The notes under the pieces: generated by a model
Databases searched by the model: none
What the model was told of the DNA's origin: nothing
What the model saw: the letters and a program-made list of their open reading frames with translations, nothing else
In this document: positions 17,086 through 27,290 of the stretch, piece after piece
Position numbering within the stretch: position 1 is the stretch's first letter
How the letters are laid out: every line of letters begins with the position of its first letter
Program-made: the position numbers and the translations under genes
Source of the DNA: Pseudomonas sp. RIT409
GTDB lineage: Bacteria > Pseudomonadota > Gammaproteobacteria > Pseudomonadales > Pseudomonadaceae
Assembly (NCBI RefSeq): GCF_003052515.2
Contig: NZ_QARE02000001.1
Span: forward strand, 496,001 to 560,000
DNA: 64,000 bases
Reading direction: 5' to 3'

Positions 17086-17195
17086 AGCCGCAATCCGCGG
17101 AGCGAGCGAAAAATGGCCCAAAAGGCTGCGACACCAAAGCCGGTCAACCCATAAAAGCCGGCCTCTATAAAAGCTGTATTCGGGAGCTATAAGAC

Positions 17196-18578
17196 GTGAA
17201 AAAAGCCAGCACTGCTGTATTCGCCTTCTCCGCCCTCGCCTTGAGCGTGGCGGCCCAGGCAGAGCCGACCAGTCAGGAATTCGTTCCAACGACCTTGGCG
17301 CCTTCCAATCTGCAGAGTGAAGCCAAGGGCTTTCTGGAAGATATGAAAATCACTGGTTCAACCAGGAACTGGTACTCCAACGAGTTGCTGCGCCGCGGCG
17401 CGACTTGGTCGCGTAGCGAAAACGGCGTTGTCGTCGATCGCGATCCTCGCCGCATCAACTGGGTGCAAGGCACCATCGTCGACTTCAGCTCGGGTTTCAC
17501 CCAGGGCACGGTAGGGTTTGCCTCTGAAGTGGCGGTCTATAACGCGGTGGCGCTGGACCGAGACAAAGACGATGTCATGGGTGGCGGCAACCGCACCCTG
17601 ACTGAAAACAACGGCGACCCGGTCGGCCAATGGAGCAAGTTGGGCCTGGCCAACGTCAAGGCACGCATCTCCAACACCACGCTGACCGCCGGCCGCCAGT
17701 CGCTCAACACCCCGGTTCTGGCCTACATCGGTAACCGTGCACTGCCTTCCAGCTTCGAAGGCGTGAGCATCGACAGCAAAGAATTCAACAACCTGTCGTT
17801 CACCGCTGGCAGCTTCGACCGCGTATCCCCGCGCTCCGAACAGAGCCTGACCAAATTCCGCTCCGAGTACACGGCCAACGCCAACGTCGAAGCCGACCGT
17901 GTGGACATCGCCGGTGTCGACTACACGCCATTCAAGAGCCTGACCACCAACTTCTACGTCTCGAACGTCGAGGACTTCTGGCACCAGTACTATTTCGCGT
18001 TCCTGCACGAAATGGGTGACACCGACGTCCTGGGGCTGTCCACCAACCTGAACTACTACAAGACCAAAGATTCGGGCCAGAAGAAAATGGGCCCGATCGA
18101 CAACGACACCTACTCCCTGTCGTTGACCGCGACCCACAAGGCGCACAGCTTCAGCATTTCCTATCAGGAAGTGGAAGGCGACACCTACTTCGACTACATC
18201 CACGACAGCAACGCCATCTTCCTGGCCAACTCCCTGCTCTCGGACTTCAACGGCCCGAACGAGAAGTCGGTCCAGTTGAGCTACCTGTTGAACATGGCTG
18301 ACTACGGTGTACCTGGGTTGAAATTCAACATTTACCAGGCACGCGGCTTCGACATCGACGGCACGCATTACAAGGGCACTGCATACGATGTCCGCAGCAT
18401 GGATGGCGAGACCCACTACGAATACGGCGTCGGCGCAACTTACACCGTACAGAACGGCCCACTGAAAGCCTCGACCATGCGCGGTACGTACACCACGCAC
18501 CGTGCGAGCGAATTCCAGGCAGATGGCAACATCAACGAGTTCCGCCTGGTCACCACGATCCCGTTCAACATCCTGTAA
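17196..18578 (+). CDS. opdP: OprD-family outer-membrane porin (OpdP/OpdD-like)
   Basis: A 460-residue OprD-family porin with GTG start, GGGAG ribosome-binding site and signal peptide (KKASTAVFAFSALALSVAAQ, cleavage near AQA). Typical signs are FLEDMKITGSTRNWYSNELL at the first strand, the GRQSLNTPVL segment and a terminal aromatic/hydrophobic strand ending in PFNIL. In P. aeruginosa the porin at the same place admits small peptides such as Gly-Glu. It should supply peptides to the DppA proteins in the periplasm. Confidence 0.92.
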   Translation: MKKASTAVFAFSALALSVAAQAEPTSQEFVPTTLAPSNLQSEAKGFLEDMKITGSTRNWYSNELLRRGATWSRSENGVVVDRDPRRINWVQGTIVDFSSGFTQGTVGFASEVAVYNAVALDRDKDDVMGGGNRTLTENNGDPVGQWSKLGLANVKARISNTTLTAGRQSLNTPVLAYIGNRALPSSFEGVSIDSKEFNNLSFTAGSFDRVSPRSEQSLTKFRSEYTANANVEADRVDIAGVDYTPFKSLTTNFYVSNVEDFWHQYYFAFLHEMGDTDVLGLSTNLNYYKTKDSGQKKMGPIDNDTYSLSLTATHKAHSFSISYQEVEGDTYFDYIHDSNAIFLANSLLSDFNGPNEKSVQLSYLLNMADYGVPGLKFNIYQARGFDIDGTHYKGTAYDVRSMDGETHYEYGVGATYTVQNGPLKASTMRGTYTTHRASEFQADGNINEFRLVTTIPFNIL

Positions 18579-18599
18579 TCACTGACCCGTGGATGGTTT

Positions 18600-18632
18600 C
18601 GGACCCCGGTTCCAAAAAAACCGAGTGGTCCG
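18600..18632 (+). other. Imperfect hairpin between the porin gene and dppA4
   Basis: CGGACC (18600-18605) pairs with GGTCCG (18627-18632), and CGGTT (18607-18611) with AACCG (18619-18623). No T run follows, so it may be a processing stem or a partial attenuator in the opdP-dppA4 transcript. Confidence 0.5.
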
Positions 18633-18677
18633 ATACCCCACTCATACATGGCTTCATCACTTGCGGAGGGCGTTCAC

Positions 18678-20297
18678 TTGAAATCGACATTCAAACTCGC
18701 AACATTGCGCAACGCAGTCGCACTGGCGCTAGGACTGACACTGCTCAGCACAGCCGTCGGCGTCTCAGCCAAACCTCTGGTGGTCTGCACCGAAGCCAGC
18801 CCGGAAGGGTTCGATACGGCGTTGTATACCACCGCTGTCACGGCAGACGCTGCGGCGGAAACCATTTACAACCGACTGGTGGACTTCAAGCCTGGCACCA
18901 CCGACATCGAGCCAGCACTGGCGGAGTCCTGGGAGATCAGCGACGACGGTATTCATTACACGTTCCACCTGCGCAAGGGTGTCAAATTCCACACCACCGA
19001 CTATTTCAAACCCACGCGTGACATGAACGCGGACGATGTGGTCTGGAGCTTCCAGCGCCAACTGGACCCTAATCACCCGTGGCATAAACAGTCCACCGTC
19101 GGTTTCCCTTATTTCGAGAGCATGGGTTTCAAGGAACTGCTCAAGAGCGTCGAAAAAGTGGACGACAATACGGTCACCTTTACGCTGACCCGCCGTGAAG
19201 CACCGTTTCTCGCTGACGTGGCGATGGCGTTCGCTTCCATCTACTCGGCCGAGTACGCCGACCAACTGCTCAAGAGCAACAAGCTCGACGGTTTGAACAG
19301 CCAGCCGATCGGCACCGGGCCCTTCATCTTCCAGCGTTACGCAAAAGACGCTCAGGTGCGCTTCAAGGCCAACCCGGAGTATTTCCGTGGCAAGCCGCCG
19401 GCCGACACGCTGGTCCTGGCGATCGCCACTGACAACAACGTCCGTCTGCAGAAGCTCAAGGCCAACGAATGCCAGGTCGCGCTGTATCCCAAGCCCGACG
19501 ACATCCCAAGCATCAAGAAAGACCCGAACCTGAAGGTCGACGAATTGAACGCGATGACCACGGCGTACATCGCAATGAACACCACCCACAAATACATGAG
19601 CGACGTGCGGGTGCGCAAAGCCATCGACATCGCCTTCGACAAAGAGGCCTACGTCAACGCGCTGTTCGGCAAAGGCAATGCCACTGTGGGCGTCAACCCT
19701 TATCCGGACACCCTGCTGGGCTATAACAAGCAGTTGAAAAACCCGGCGCACGATCTGGACAAGGCACGCGCCTTGCTCAAGGAAGCAGGCGTACCGGAGG
19801 GCACCACGTTTACCCTGTTCACCCGCAACGGTGGCGGACCGACCAACCCCAACCCGATGCTGGGGGCGCAAATGATGCAAGCCGATTTGGCAAAAGTCGG
19901 CATTAAGTTAGATATACGCGTCATGGAATGGGGCGAAATGCTCAAACGGGCGAAAAACGGCGAACACGACATGGTGTCGGCGGGCTGGGCAGGTGACAAT
20001 GGCGACCCTGATAACTTCCTGACGCCGAACCTCAGCTGTGAAGCCGCCAAAAACGGTGAAAACTACGCACGCTGGTGCAATGAGAAGTTCCAGGCACTGA
20101 TCGATCAGGCACGGGAAAAAACCGACCCGGCCGAACGCGCTGCGCTGTATGAGCAGGCACAGGTGATCTTCAACCAGGATCAGCCGTGGATCAGCATGGC
20201 GCACACAAAAATGTTCACCGCCATGCGCAAAAACGTAGAGGGCTACCAAATCAGCCCTCTGACTACCAATAACTTCGCTACCACCCAAGTGAAGTAG
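18678..20297 (+). CDS. dppA4: Di/oligopeptide-binding protein, copy 4
   Basis: A 539-residue SBP_bac_5 protein. I start it at TTG 18678 because GCGGAGGG (18663-18670) lies at ideal distance and the frame then opens directly with a signal peptide (LKSTFKLATLRNAVALALGL, cleavage near VSA). An ATG at 18648 would add ten residues with no such site. It is the most divergent of the four copies (VVCTEASPEGFDTALYTTAV, FTLFTRNGGGPTNPNPMLGA) and lies nearest to dppB. Confidence 0.9.
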   Translation: MKSTFKLATLRNAVALALGLTLLSTAVGVSAKPLVVCTEASPEGFDTALYTTAVTADAAAETIYNRLVDFKPGTTDIEPALAESWEISDDGIHYTFHLRKGVKFHTTDYFKPTRDMNADDVVWSFQRQLDPNHPWHKQSTVGFPYFESMGFKELLKSVEKVDDNTVTFTLTRREAPFLADVAMAFASIYSAEYADQLLKSNKLDGLNSQPIGTGPFIFQRYAKDAQVRFKANPEYFRGKPPADTLVLAIATDNNVRLQKLKANECQVALYPKPDDIPSIKKDPNLKVDELNAMTTAYIAMNTTHKYMSDVRVRKAIDIAFDKEAYVNALFGKGNATVGVNPYPDTLLGYNKQLKNPAHDLDKARALLKEAGVPEGTTFTLFTRNGGGPTNPNPMLGAQMMQADLAKVGIKLDIRVMEWGEMLKRAKNGEHDMVSAGWAGDNGDPDNFLTPNLSCEAAKNGENYARWCNEKFQALIDQAREKTDPAERAALYEQAQVIFNQDQPWISMAHTKMFTAMRKNVEGYQISPLTTNNFATTQVK

Positions 20298-20496
20298 AAG
20301 AAGAATCCGGCGGGCCTACAGGCATTGTTCAGAACGTTTTGACGCGAAGGTGAGGCAAAGCGAAAACAGTCGAGGAAGCGGAGTTTACGAATTGTAAATG
20401 AGCAGTCCGAAGCGGCTTTCAATGCAGCATCACCGAGTGTCAGGACGTTTTGACCCGTCGGCATACGCCTAACCGGCAGATGAGGTACACGAGAAG
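20298..20496. repeat. 199-bp dppA4-dppB gap with internal direct repeat and small palindrome
   Basis: CAGAACGTTTTGACGCG (about 20329-20345) and CAGGACGTTTTGACCCG (about 20441-20457) are direct repeats. Between them TTTACGAATTGTAAA forms a 5-bp stem. The block looks like a dispersed intergenic element inserted in the dpp operon rather than a plain leader; that is my inference. Confidence 0.45.
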
Positions 20497-21507
20497 ATGT
20501 TTAGTTTTATCGCCCGCCGAGTGGGGTTGCTCATACCCACCTTCTTCGGCATTACCTTGCTGACGTTCGCACTGATTCGCCTGATTCCGGGTGACCCGGT
20601 CGAAGTCATGATGGGGGAACGCCGGGTCGATCCGGAAATGCACGCCCAAGCCATGGAACGTCTTGGCCTGAACAAACCCTTGTATGCGCAGTACCTCGAT
20701 TACGTCGGCAAGCTCGCCCACGGCGACCTCGGCGAATCGCTGCGCACGCGTACCAGCGTGTGGACCGAATTCACTTCGCTGTTTCCGGCGACTCTGGAAC
20801 TGTCGATTGCGGCGCTGATCTTCGCTGGCATCATCGGGCTGCTGGCGGGCGTCATCGCCGCCTTGCGACGAGGATCCCTGTTCGACCACGGCGTCATGGG
20901 GGTCTCACTGGCGGGCTATTCGATGCCGATCTTCTGGTGGGGCCTGATTCTGATCATGTTCTTCTCGGTGTCCCTGGGCTGGACCCCGGTCTCGGGACGG
21001 ATTGACCTGTTGTACGACATTCCTCCCAAAACCGGCTTCATGCTGATCGATACCCTGCTCAGCGATGAGGAAGGCTCATTCATGGACGCCTTGCGCCATC
21101 TGATCCTGCCTGCCATCGTGCTCGGCACCATTCCGCTGGCGGTGATCGCTCGGATGACGCGCTCCTCGATGCTCGAAGTGTTGCGTGAAGACTATGTGCG
21201 CACCGCTCGCGCCAAAGGGCTCTCGCCAGCCCGCGTGGTGTTCGTCCACGGCCTGCGCAACGCGCTGATTCCGGTCCTGACCGTGTTCGGCCTGCAAGTG
21301 GGCACCCTGCTCGCCGGCGCCGTGCTGACCGAAACGATTTTCTCCTGGCCGGGCATCGGCAAATGGCTGATCGAAGCCATCGGCGCCCGTGACTATCCCG
21401 TCGTGCAAAACGGCATCCTGTTAATCGCCTGCCTGGTGATTCTGGTGAACTTCGTGGTGGACATCCTCTACGGCTTCGCCAACCCACGCATTCGTCACCA
21501 GCGCTGA
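20497..21507 (+). CDS. dppB: Dipeptide ABC transporter permease DppB
   Basis: A 336-residue BPD_transp_1 permease starting MFSFIARRVGLLIPTFFGIT with six membrane helices. The EAA loop (REDYVRTARAKGLSPARVVF) binds the ATPases. Its partner dppC starts 10 bp after the stop. Confidence 0.96.
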   Translation: MFSFIARRVGLLIPTFFGITLLTFALIRLIPGDPVEVMMGERRVDPEMHAQAMERLGLNKPLYAQYLDYVGKLAHGDLGESLRTRTSVWTEFTSLFPATLELSIAALIFAGIIGLLAGVIAALRRGSLFDHGVMGVSLAGYSMPIFWWGLILIMFFSVSLGWTPVSGRIDLLYDIPPKTGFMLIDTLLSDEEGSFMDALRHLILPAIVLGTIPLAVIARMTRSSMLEVLREDYVRTARAKGLSPARVVFVHGLRNALIPVLTVFGLQVGTLLAGAVLTETIFSWPGIGKWLIEAIGARDYPVVQNGILLIACLVILVNFVVDILYGFANPRIRHQR

Positions 21508-21517
21508 GATCACGACC

Positions 21518-22429
21518 ATGAACACACCCGCTCCCGTAACGGCAGTCGATCAAAGCCTGCTGTACCCCTCTGTCTACAAAGAGTTCTGGCAGCATTTCGC
21601 CAAGAACAAAGGCGCTGTCGCCGGCCTGGCCTTCATGGCCTTGATCGTCTTCTGCGCCATCTTCGCCCCATGGGTCGCGCCCCATGATCCAAGCGAGCAA
21701 TACCGCGACTTCCTGCTGACTCCGCCGGTCTGGCTGGAGGGCGGCCAATGGCAGTTCATCCTCGGCACCGACGAACTGGGACGCGACTTGCTGTCGCGCC
21801 TGATTCAAGGCTCGCGGCTGTCGTTGCTGATCGGTCTTTCGTCGGTGGTAATGTCGCTGATTCCCGGCATCCTCATGGGTCTGCTGGCCGGTTTCTTCCC
21901 CAAGATTCTCGGTCCGACCATCATGCGCCTGATGGACATCATGCTGGCCTTGCCATCGCTGCTGCTGGCCGTGGCCATCGTCGCCATCCTTGGCCCAGGC
22001 CTGATCAACACGGTGATCGCCATCGCCATCGTGTCGCTGCCGTCCTATGTGCGGCTGACCCGTGCAGCGGTGATGGGTGAGCTGAACCGCGACTACGTGA
22101 CCGCGGCCCGTCTGGCCGGTGCCACACTGCCGCGCCTGATGTTCATTACCGTGCTGCCGAACTGCATGGCACCGCTGATCGTTCAGGCCACCTTGAGCTT
22201 TTCTTCGGCGATTCTCGACGCCGCGGCGCTGGGCTTTCTCGGCCTGGGCGTCCAGCCGCCAACGCCTGAGTGGGGCACTATGCTCGCTTCGGCCCGCGAT
22301 TACATCGAACGCGCCTGGTGGGTCGTGAGCCTTCCGGGGCTGACCATTTTGCTCAGCGTGCTGGCAATCAACCTGATGGGCGACGGCCTGCGCGATGCGC
22401 TGGACCCGAAACTCAAGAACGCCGCCTGA
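21518..22429 (+). CDS. dppC: Dipeptide ABC transporter permease DppC
   Basis: A 303-residue permease with the OppC N-terminal region ([20 protein letters not shown]), the [19 protein letters not shown] motif and an EAA loop ([20 protein letters not shown]). Followed by dppD after 10 bp. Confidence 0.96.
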   Translation: MNTPAPVTAVDQSLLYPSVYKEFWQHFAKNKGAVAGLAFMALIVFCAIFAPWVAPHDPSEQYRDFLLTPPVWLEGGQWQFILGTDELGRDLLSRLIQGSRLSLLIGLSSVVMSLIPGILMGLLAGFFPKILGPTIMRLMDIMLALPSLLLAVAIVAILGPGLINTVIAIAIVSLPSYVRLTRAAVMGELNRDYVTAARLAGATLPRLMFITVLPNCMAPLIVQATLSFSSAILDAAALGFLGLGVQPPTPEWGTMLASARDYIERAWWVVSLPGLTILLSVLAINLMGDGLRDALDPKLKNAA

Positions 22430-22439
22430 GGACGCCAGA

Positions 22440-23408
22440 ATGTCATTGTTAGAAATCAAGAATCTGAACGTGCGCTTCGGCGACGCCAACGCCACCCCGG
22501 TGGTCGACGGCCTGAGCCTGAGCGTGGACAAAGGCGAAGTGTTGGCCATCGTGGGCGAGTCCGGCTCGGGGAAATCCGTGACCATGATGGCGCTGATGGG
22601 TCTGATCGATCACCCCGGCATCGTGACCGCCGATGCCCTGAGCTTCGACGGCAAGGACATGCTCAAGCTGTCCCCGCGCCAGCGTCGCCAGATCGTGGGC
22701 AAGGACCTGTCGATGGTCTTCCAGGACCCGATGACCGCCCTGAACCCGAGCTACACCGTGGGGTTCCAGATCAAGGAAGTCCTGCGTCAACACTTGGGTC
22801 TGAAAGGCAAAGCCGCTCATCAACGCGCGCTGGAACTGCTGCAAAAAGTAGAAATTCCCGGCGCAGCCCAACGGCTGGAAGCCTATCCGCACCAACTGTC
22901 TGGCGGGATGAGCCAACGCGTGGCTATCGCCATGGCCATCGCCGGTGAGCCGAAGCTGCTGATCGCCGACGAACCGACCACGGCCCTCGACGTGACCATT
23001 CAGGCGCAAATCATGGACCTGCTGCTGGCCCTGCAAAAAGAGCAGGATATGGCGCTGGTGCTCATTACCCATGACTTGGCTGTGGTGGCCGAAACCGCGC
23101 AACGGGTGTGCGTGATGTACGCGGGACAGGCGGTTGAAGTCGGTCAGGTGCCCGCGCTGTTCGACGTCCCGGCGCACCCATACAGCGAGGCGCTGCTGGC
23201 CGCGATTCCCGAACACAGCATGGGCGCCGAACGTCTGGCGACCCTGCCCGGCATCGTCCCAGGCCGCTATGACCGTCCGAGTGGCTGCCTGCTGTCGCCG
23301 CGCTGCCCGTACGTCCAAGACAAATGCCGTCAACAGCGCCCGACACTGGACCCACAGGTCCACGGTCTGGTGCGTTGCTTCTACCCGCTGAATCAGGAGG
23401 TGGCGTGA
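22440..23408 (+). CDS. dppD: Dipeptide ABC transporter ATPase DppD
   Basis: A 322-residue ATPase with Walker A GESGSGKS, signature LSGGMSQR, Walker [14 protein letters not shown], and the C-terminal oligopeptide-transporter domain ([15 protein letters not shown]). Its cysteines could hold an iron-sulfur cluster as in other DppD/DppF proteins. The ATG at 22440 is chosen; its stop overlaps the dppF start (TGATG). Confidence 0.96.
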   Translation: MSLLEIKNLNVRFGDANATPVVDGLSLSVDKGEVLAIVGESGSGKSVTMMALMGLIDHPGIVTADALSFDGKDMLKLSPRQRRQIVGKDLSMVFQDPMTALNPSYTVGFQIKEVLRQHLGLKGKAAHQRALELLQKVEIPGAAQRLEAYPHQLSGGMSQRVAIAMAIAGEPKLLIADEPTTALDVTIQAQIMDLLLALQKEQDMALVLITHDLAVVAETAQRVCVMYAGQAVEVGQVPALFDVPAHPYSEALLAAIPEHSMGAERLATLPGIVPGRYDRPSGCLLSPRCPYVQDKCRQQRPTLDPQVHGLVRCFYPLNQEVA

Positions 23409-24382
23409 TGAGCGAGATCGTACTGACCGCCCGTGACCTCACCCGTCACTACGATGTATCCCAAGGCTTGTTCAAACCCCACGCGACCGTACGCGCCCTC
23501 AACGGGGTATCGTTCGAACTGGAAGCGGGCAAGACGCTGGCGGTGGTCGGTGAATCCGGCTGCGGCAAATCCACCCTCGCCCGCGCCCTGACGCTGATTG
23601 AAGAGCCGTCTTCCGGCTCGTTGAAAATCGCAGGCCAGGAAGTGGCGGGTGCCACCAAGGCGCAACGCAAGCAACTGCGCAAAGACGTGCAGATGGTGTT
23701 CCAAAGCCCATATGCCTCGCTCAACCCCCGGCAGAAGATCGGTGACCAACTGGCCGAACCGCTGCTGATCAACACCGGCCTGTCGGCGGCTGAACGTCGT
23801 GAGAAAGTGCAGGCGATGATCAAGCAAGTGGGTCTGCGCCCAGAGCACTATCAGCGCTATCCGCACATGTTCTCCGGTGGTCAGCGTCAACGTATCGCGC
23901 TGGCGCGCGCCATGATGCTGCAACCGAAAGTGTTGGTGGCGGACGAACCGACCTCTGCACTGGATGTGTCGATTCAGGCGCAGGTGCTGAACCTGTTCAT
24001 GGACATGCAGCAGGAATTCAACACCGGCTACGTGTTCATCTCCCACAACCTGGCGGTGGTACGTCACGTCGCCGACAGTGTGCTGGTGATGTACCTGGGT
24101 CGCCCTGCGGAAATGGGGCCGAAGGAAGAAATCTACAGCCGCCCGCTGCATCCATACACTCAGGCGCTGCTGTCGGCGACCCCGGCGATTCACCCGGACC
24201 CGCTGAAGCCGAAGATCAAGATCGTCGGCGAGCTTCCCAACCCGCTCAACCCGCCCTCAGGTTGCGCGTTCCACAAGCGCTGCCCGTACGCGACCGAGCG
24301 TTGCAGCACCGAAGTCCCTGAGCTACGGCCGGTCGATAACCGTCAAGTGGCCTGCCACTACGCTGAGCAGTTCGTGGCTTAA
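23408..24382 (+). CDS. dppF: Dipeptide ABC transporter ATPase DppF
   Basis: A 324-residue ATPase starting [20 protein letters not shown], with Walker A GESGCGKST, signature FSGGQRQR, Walker B VLVADEPTSALDV and the C-terminal PSGCAFHKRCPYATERC domain. It overlaps dppD by one base and is the last gene of the dpp operon; large palindromes follow. Confidence 0.96.
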   Translation: MSEIVLTARDLTRHYDVSQGLFKPHATVRALNGVSFELEAGKTLAVVGESGCGKSTLARALTLIEEPSSGSLKIAGQEVAGATKAQRKQLRKDVQMVFQSPYASLNPRQKIGDQLAEPLLINTGLSAAERREKVQAMIKQVGLRPEHYQRYPHMFSGGQRQRIALARAMMLQPKVLVADEPTSALDVSIQAQVLNLFMDMQQEFNTGYVFISHNLAVVRHVADSVLVMYLGRPAEMGPKEEIYSRPLHPYTQALLSATPAIHPDPLKPKIKIVGELPNPLNPPSGCAFHKRCPYATERCSTEVPELRPVDNRQVACHYAEQFVA

Positions 24383-24390
24383 GAGGGTAA

Positions 24391-24475
24391 TGATCGTGCC
24401 CACGCTCCGCGTCACCGCCAAAACGGACGCGGATCGCCCAGAGCGGCATTACCACGCGGAGCGTGGGAACGATCA
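24391..24475. repeat. Large imperfect palindrome after dppF (Pseudomonas intergenic element)
   Basis: The arms at 24391-24412 and 24454-24475 are 22 bp with one mismatch (core CCCACGCTCCGCGT). A related but shorter palindrome sits after prfC at 41780-41810. It probably also serves as the dpp terminator. Confidence 0.75.
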
Positions 24476-24497
24476 ATCGGACTTACCGCCTACCCTT

Positions 24498-24556
24498 AGC
24501 AGTCCGGCTTGTCGGCGGCGATCACCCAGACGTCACCGTCGGCAAGCCGGACTGCT
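24498..24556. repeat. REP-like inverted repeat
   Basis: AGCAGTCCGGCTTG (24498-24511) is a perfect inverted match of CAAGCCGGACTGCT (24543-24556), with TCGGCGGCGAT/CCGTCGGC extending the stem. Confidence 0.75.
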
Positions 24557-24571
24557 ACGGGGCCAGCAACA

Positions 24572-27142
24572 TCAGTACACGTCGCGGCGATAGCGCCCTT
24601 GCTCAATCAGGCGTTGCACGACGTGTTCGCCCAACACTGCTTTCAACACCTCATCCACGCCGCCAGCCATCCCTTCCAGACTGCCGCAGATGTAAATCGC
24701 TGCGCCTTCATTGATCCAGACACGCAATTCATCTGCCGCTTCGCGCAACCGATCCTGGACATAGACCTTCTGCGCCTGATCACGGGAGAACGCCAGGTCC
24801 ATTCGCGCCAGATCACCGGACGCCAACCAGTTATTCAGCTCATCGCCGCAATGGAAATCGTGAGCCACGTTTCGCTCGCCAAACAGTAGCCAGTTACGCG
24901 GTTCGCCTTGGGCGATACGCGCCTTGAGCAAGCTGCGCAGCCCCGCCAGCCCGGTGCCGTTACCGATCAGAATCAGCGGCGCAGGCTCACTTGCCAGATG
25001 GAAACTGCTGTTGCGACGAATGCGCAGGCTAATCGTATCGCCTACTGCCGCATGCTCGGTCAACCAGCCAGACCCCAGGCCCAGGCTGCCGTCCGGGTGC
25101 ACTTCCTGTCGCACGATCAGTTGCAGCGTGCCGTCTTCGGGAATCGATGCAATCGAGTATTCACGCATGGCCAATGGCACCAGCGCATCCACCAGCGCTT
25201 GCGCATGCAAGCCCACCAAGTGGCTACGGTTGGCAGGTAACTGACGGCCGCCCAACGCTTGCGCAAGCGTTTCATGCAGACCATCGACCTTGACCTGTGT
25301 ATCCGCAGCAATGCCCAGCCCGGCGAGGAACTGCTCGACGGCAAACATCCCATTACGCGGCAACACTTCGATCAAGTCCCCCGCCTGCCATCGGGTGTCG
25401 GAAGCTGAAATCAGGCCCAGCAAAAACACCTTCGAGCCCATGCTGTCGGGGTTCAACCAATCTCGCTGGGACAGCACCCAATTCTCGTATTCCGGCGCTT
25501 TCCAAGGGCTGGCTGGCGTCGAACCAGTCAGTTCACCCAACTGTTGCTGCCAGTGTTGAAGCGCGGCACTGTCCCCACTGTCCACTTCCACTGGCGCGAA
25601 CAGCGTGCTTGCGCCACGCTCGGCCAACCAGTCGTGCAACCTGCGGGCGAATCCACAGAACTGCGTGTATTGACGGTCACCCAGGCCCAGAACCGCGTAG
25701 TTGAGGTGCTGCAGCGACACCGCCCGTCCTAGCAGCCGGCGCTCGAACCCTCGTGCACTGTCGGGTGCTTCGCCATCGCCGAACGTACTGACGACAAACA
25801 GCGCATGCTCGCTCTGTTGAAGTTCATGCTCCGTCATGTCGGCCAATCGTTGCACCCGCACGGGCAAACCGGCGGCCTGCAATTGCCCTGCGGTCTGCCA
25901 CGCCAATTGCTCGGCGAACCCACTCTGACTGGCAAAACCGATCAACCACGCAGGCCCTTGAGTGCCGGAGGTGCTGGAACCGGCTTGACCGACTTCACCA
26001 CGGGCCGTGCGAATCTCGCGCTTCTTGCGACGACGATCCAGGTACAGCAACCACCCGGTGATGAAGAACAACGGCATCAGGATGGCCGCAAGGGTTACCA
26101 CGATACGACCGGTGATGCCCCAGTAGCTGCCAGTGTGCAGCGCGTAGTTGCTGATCAACAGTTGCGCCCCATAACCCTTGTCGGCGTAGCGTGAGATGGC
26201 CTTGAGATTGCCATCGGCCGGGTCGAGGGTGATCTGGTTCAGCGCGCGAGGGTGCGGTGCGTCGTTCAGGAGGTAGAACACCGTTGCCATTTGACCGGCT
26301 GCCTGAGGCAGGCGCAGGTTATAAGCTTTCAGCCCCGGCCCGGCCGTTTTCTCGATGGTGTTCTGGATGGCGGCGTAATCGACGACCACGGGCTGCTCCG
26401 GCGCCGCGTCGCGAGTGCCTGCAGCCGGGCGCGGGCCTGGGCCACGGCGTTGTTCGCCCGCGACCGGCGGATCTCCGATCAGTTTGTTCATGCCGTTGCT
26501 GAACCAGTCGTAGGACCACATCAGCCCCGTGCCAGCCAGCAGCAGATACACGATGAGGCACCAGGTCCCGAATACCGAATGCAGATCCCAATTGAAACTC
26601 CGGCCCTTCTTGGCCCAGTCCAGTGTCAACCAGACACGCCAGTTCAGTGCCTGCCTTGGCCAGCGCAGATAGAGCCCGGACAGGCAGAAGAACACCAGGA
26701 TCAGGGTACAGGCGGCGGTGACCTGCTTGCCGTACTCACCCGCCGCAAGGAAACGGTGCAGGTTGAGGATGAAGCCAAACACGTCCTGGCCTGTCGCGTC
26801 CGGCTTGAACTCACCGGTGTAGGGGTCGAAATTGTGCATCTCGCCGCGGCGCTCGCCCGGTGCAGGCTTGAACCAGACTTGAGCGGCCCGGTCCCCGGCG
26901 ACTTCGATGCGGAACATGGCCACCTTGTCCTGGCCCTGTGCTTCGAGTCGGCTGACCATTTCGCCGAGCGACAGTTGATGCTCACCAGGTTGGACGAACA
27001 GCGCCTCAGGGTTGAGCGCGTCCAGGATTTCGTCCTCGAAAGAGTACAACGCACCCGTGATGCCCATCAGGGCCAGCACCAGGCCCGCTGTTATCCCGAA
27101 GAACCAATGCAGTTGAAACAGGACTTTCTTCAACACCCTCAT
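24572..27142 (-). CDS. piuB: PepSY membrane protein fused to a flavodoxin/FNR-type reductase (PiuB)
   Basis: A fusion of 856 residues. The N-terminal third is a PepSY-associated membrane unit (LHWFFGITAGLVLALMGITG, NLHRFLAAGEYGKQ, NWDLHSVFGTW, NYALHTGSYWG, whose histidines could bind haem). After a TM helix near residue 370 and a basic linker come a flavodoxin domain (IGFASQSGFAEQLA, FVVSTFGDGEAPDSA) and a ferredoxin-NADP reductase domain (REYSIASIPEDG, LIGNGTGLAGLRSLL, IYICGSLEGMAGGV). Such fusions probably pass electrons from NADPH to periplasmic ferric siderophore. A Fur-like box lies upstream and the receptor gene piuA is next. Confidence 0.9.
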   Translation of the reverse strand: MRVLKKVLFQLHWFFGITAGLVLALMGITGALYSFEDEILDALNPEALFVQPGEHQLSLGEMVSRLEAQGQDKVAMFRIEVAGDRAAQVWFKPAPGERRGEMHNFDPYTGEFKPDATGQDVFGFILNLHRFLAAGEYGKQVTAACTLILVFFCLSGLYLRWPRQALNWRVWLTLDWAKKGRSFNWDLHSVFGTWCLIVYLLLAGTGLMWSYDWFSNGMNKLIGDPPVAGEQRRGPGPRPAAGTRDAAPEQPVVVDYAAIQNTIEKTAGPGLKAYNLRLPQAAGQMATVFYLLNDAPHPRALNQITLDPADGNLKAISRYADKGYGAQLLISNYALHTGSYWGITGRIVVTLAAILMPLFFITGWLLYLDRRRKKREIRTARGEVGQAGSSTSGTQGPAWLIGFASQSGFAEQLAWQTAGQLQAAGLPVRVQRLADMTEHELQQSEHALFVVSTFGDGEAPDSARGFERRLLGRAVSLQHLNYAVLGLGDRQYTQFCGFARRLHDWLAERGASTLFAPVEVDSGDSAALQHWQQQLGELTGSTPASPWKAPEYENWVLSQRDWLNPDSMGSKVFLLGLISASDTRWQAGDLIEVLPRNGMFAVEQFLAGLGIAADTQVKVDGLHETLAQALGGRQLPANRSHLVGLHAQALVDALVPLAMREYSIASIPEDGTLQLIVRQEVHPDGSLGLGSGWLTEHAAVGDTISLRIRRNSSFHLASEPAPLILIGNGTGLAGLRSLLKARIAQGEPRNWLLFGERNVAHDFHCGDELNNWLASGDLARMDLAFSRDQAQKVYVQDRLREAADELRVWINEGAAIYICGSLEGMAGGVDEVLKAVLGEHVVQRLIEQGRYRRDVY

Positions 27143-27182
27143 GACCTCGATAACCCGCTGCTGCGCGCATTATGCGCATAAA

Positions 27183-27206
27183 CGGATGCATTCTCATCCG
27201 TATCTG
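27183..27206 (-). promoter_or_regulatory. Putative Fur box upstream of piuB
   Basis: GATGCATTCTCATCCGTATC (27185-27204) resembles Pseudomonas Fur boxes (ATCATTCTCAT core). It lies about 45-60 bp before the piuB start. Confidence 0.45.
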
Positions 27207-27290
27207 ATTCTTTATTGGGAGCTGCTGCGCCCATTGCGCCATAACCCGCTTCGCAAACGGGCTCATACCACCCTGCGCGCCTCATGCACA

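Noticed and set aside
21080..22585. 501-codon minus-strand frame across dppB-dppC-dppD
   Set aside because: It crosses three certain genes on the other strand and is rich in Gln/His/Arg without motifs.
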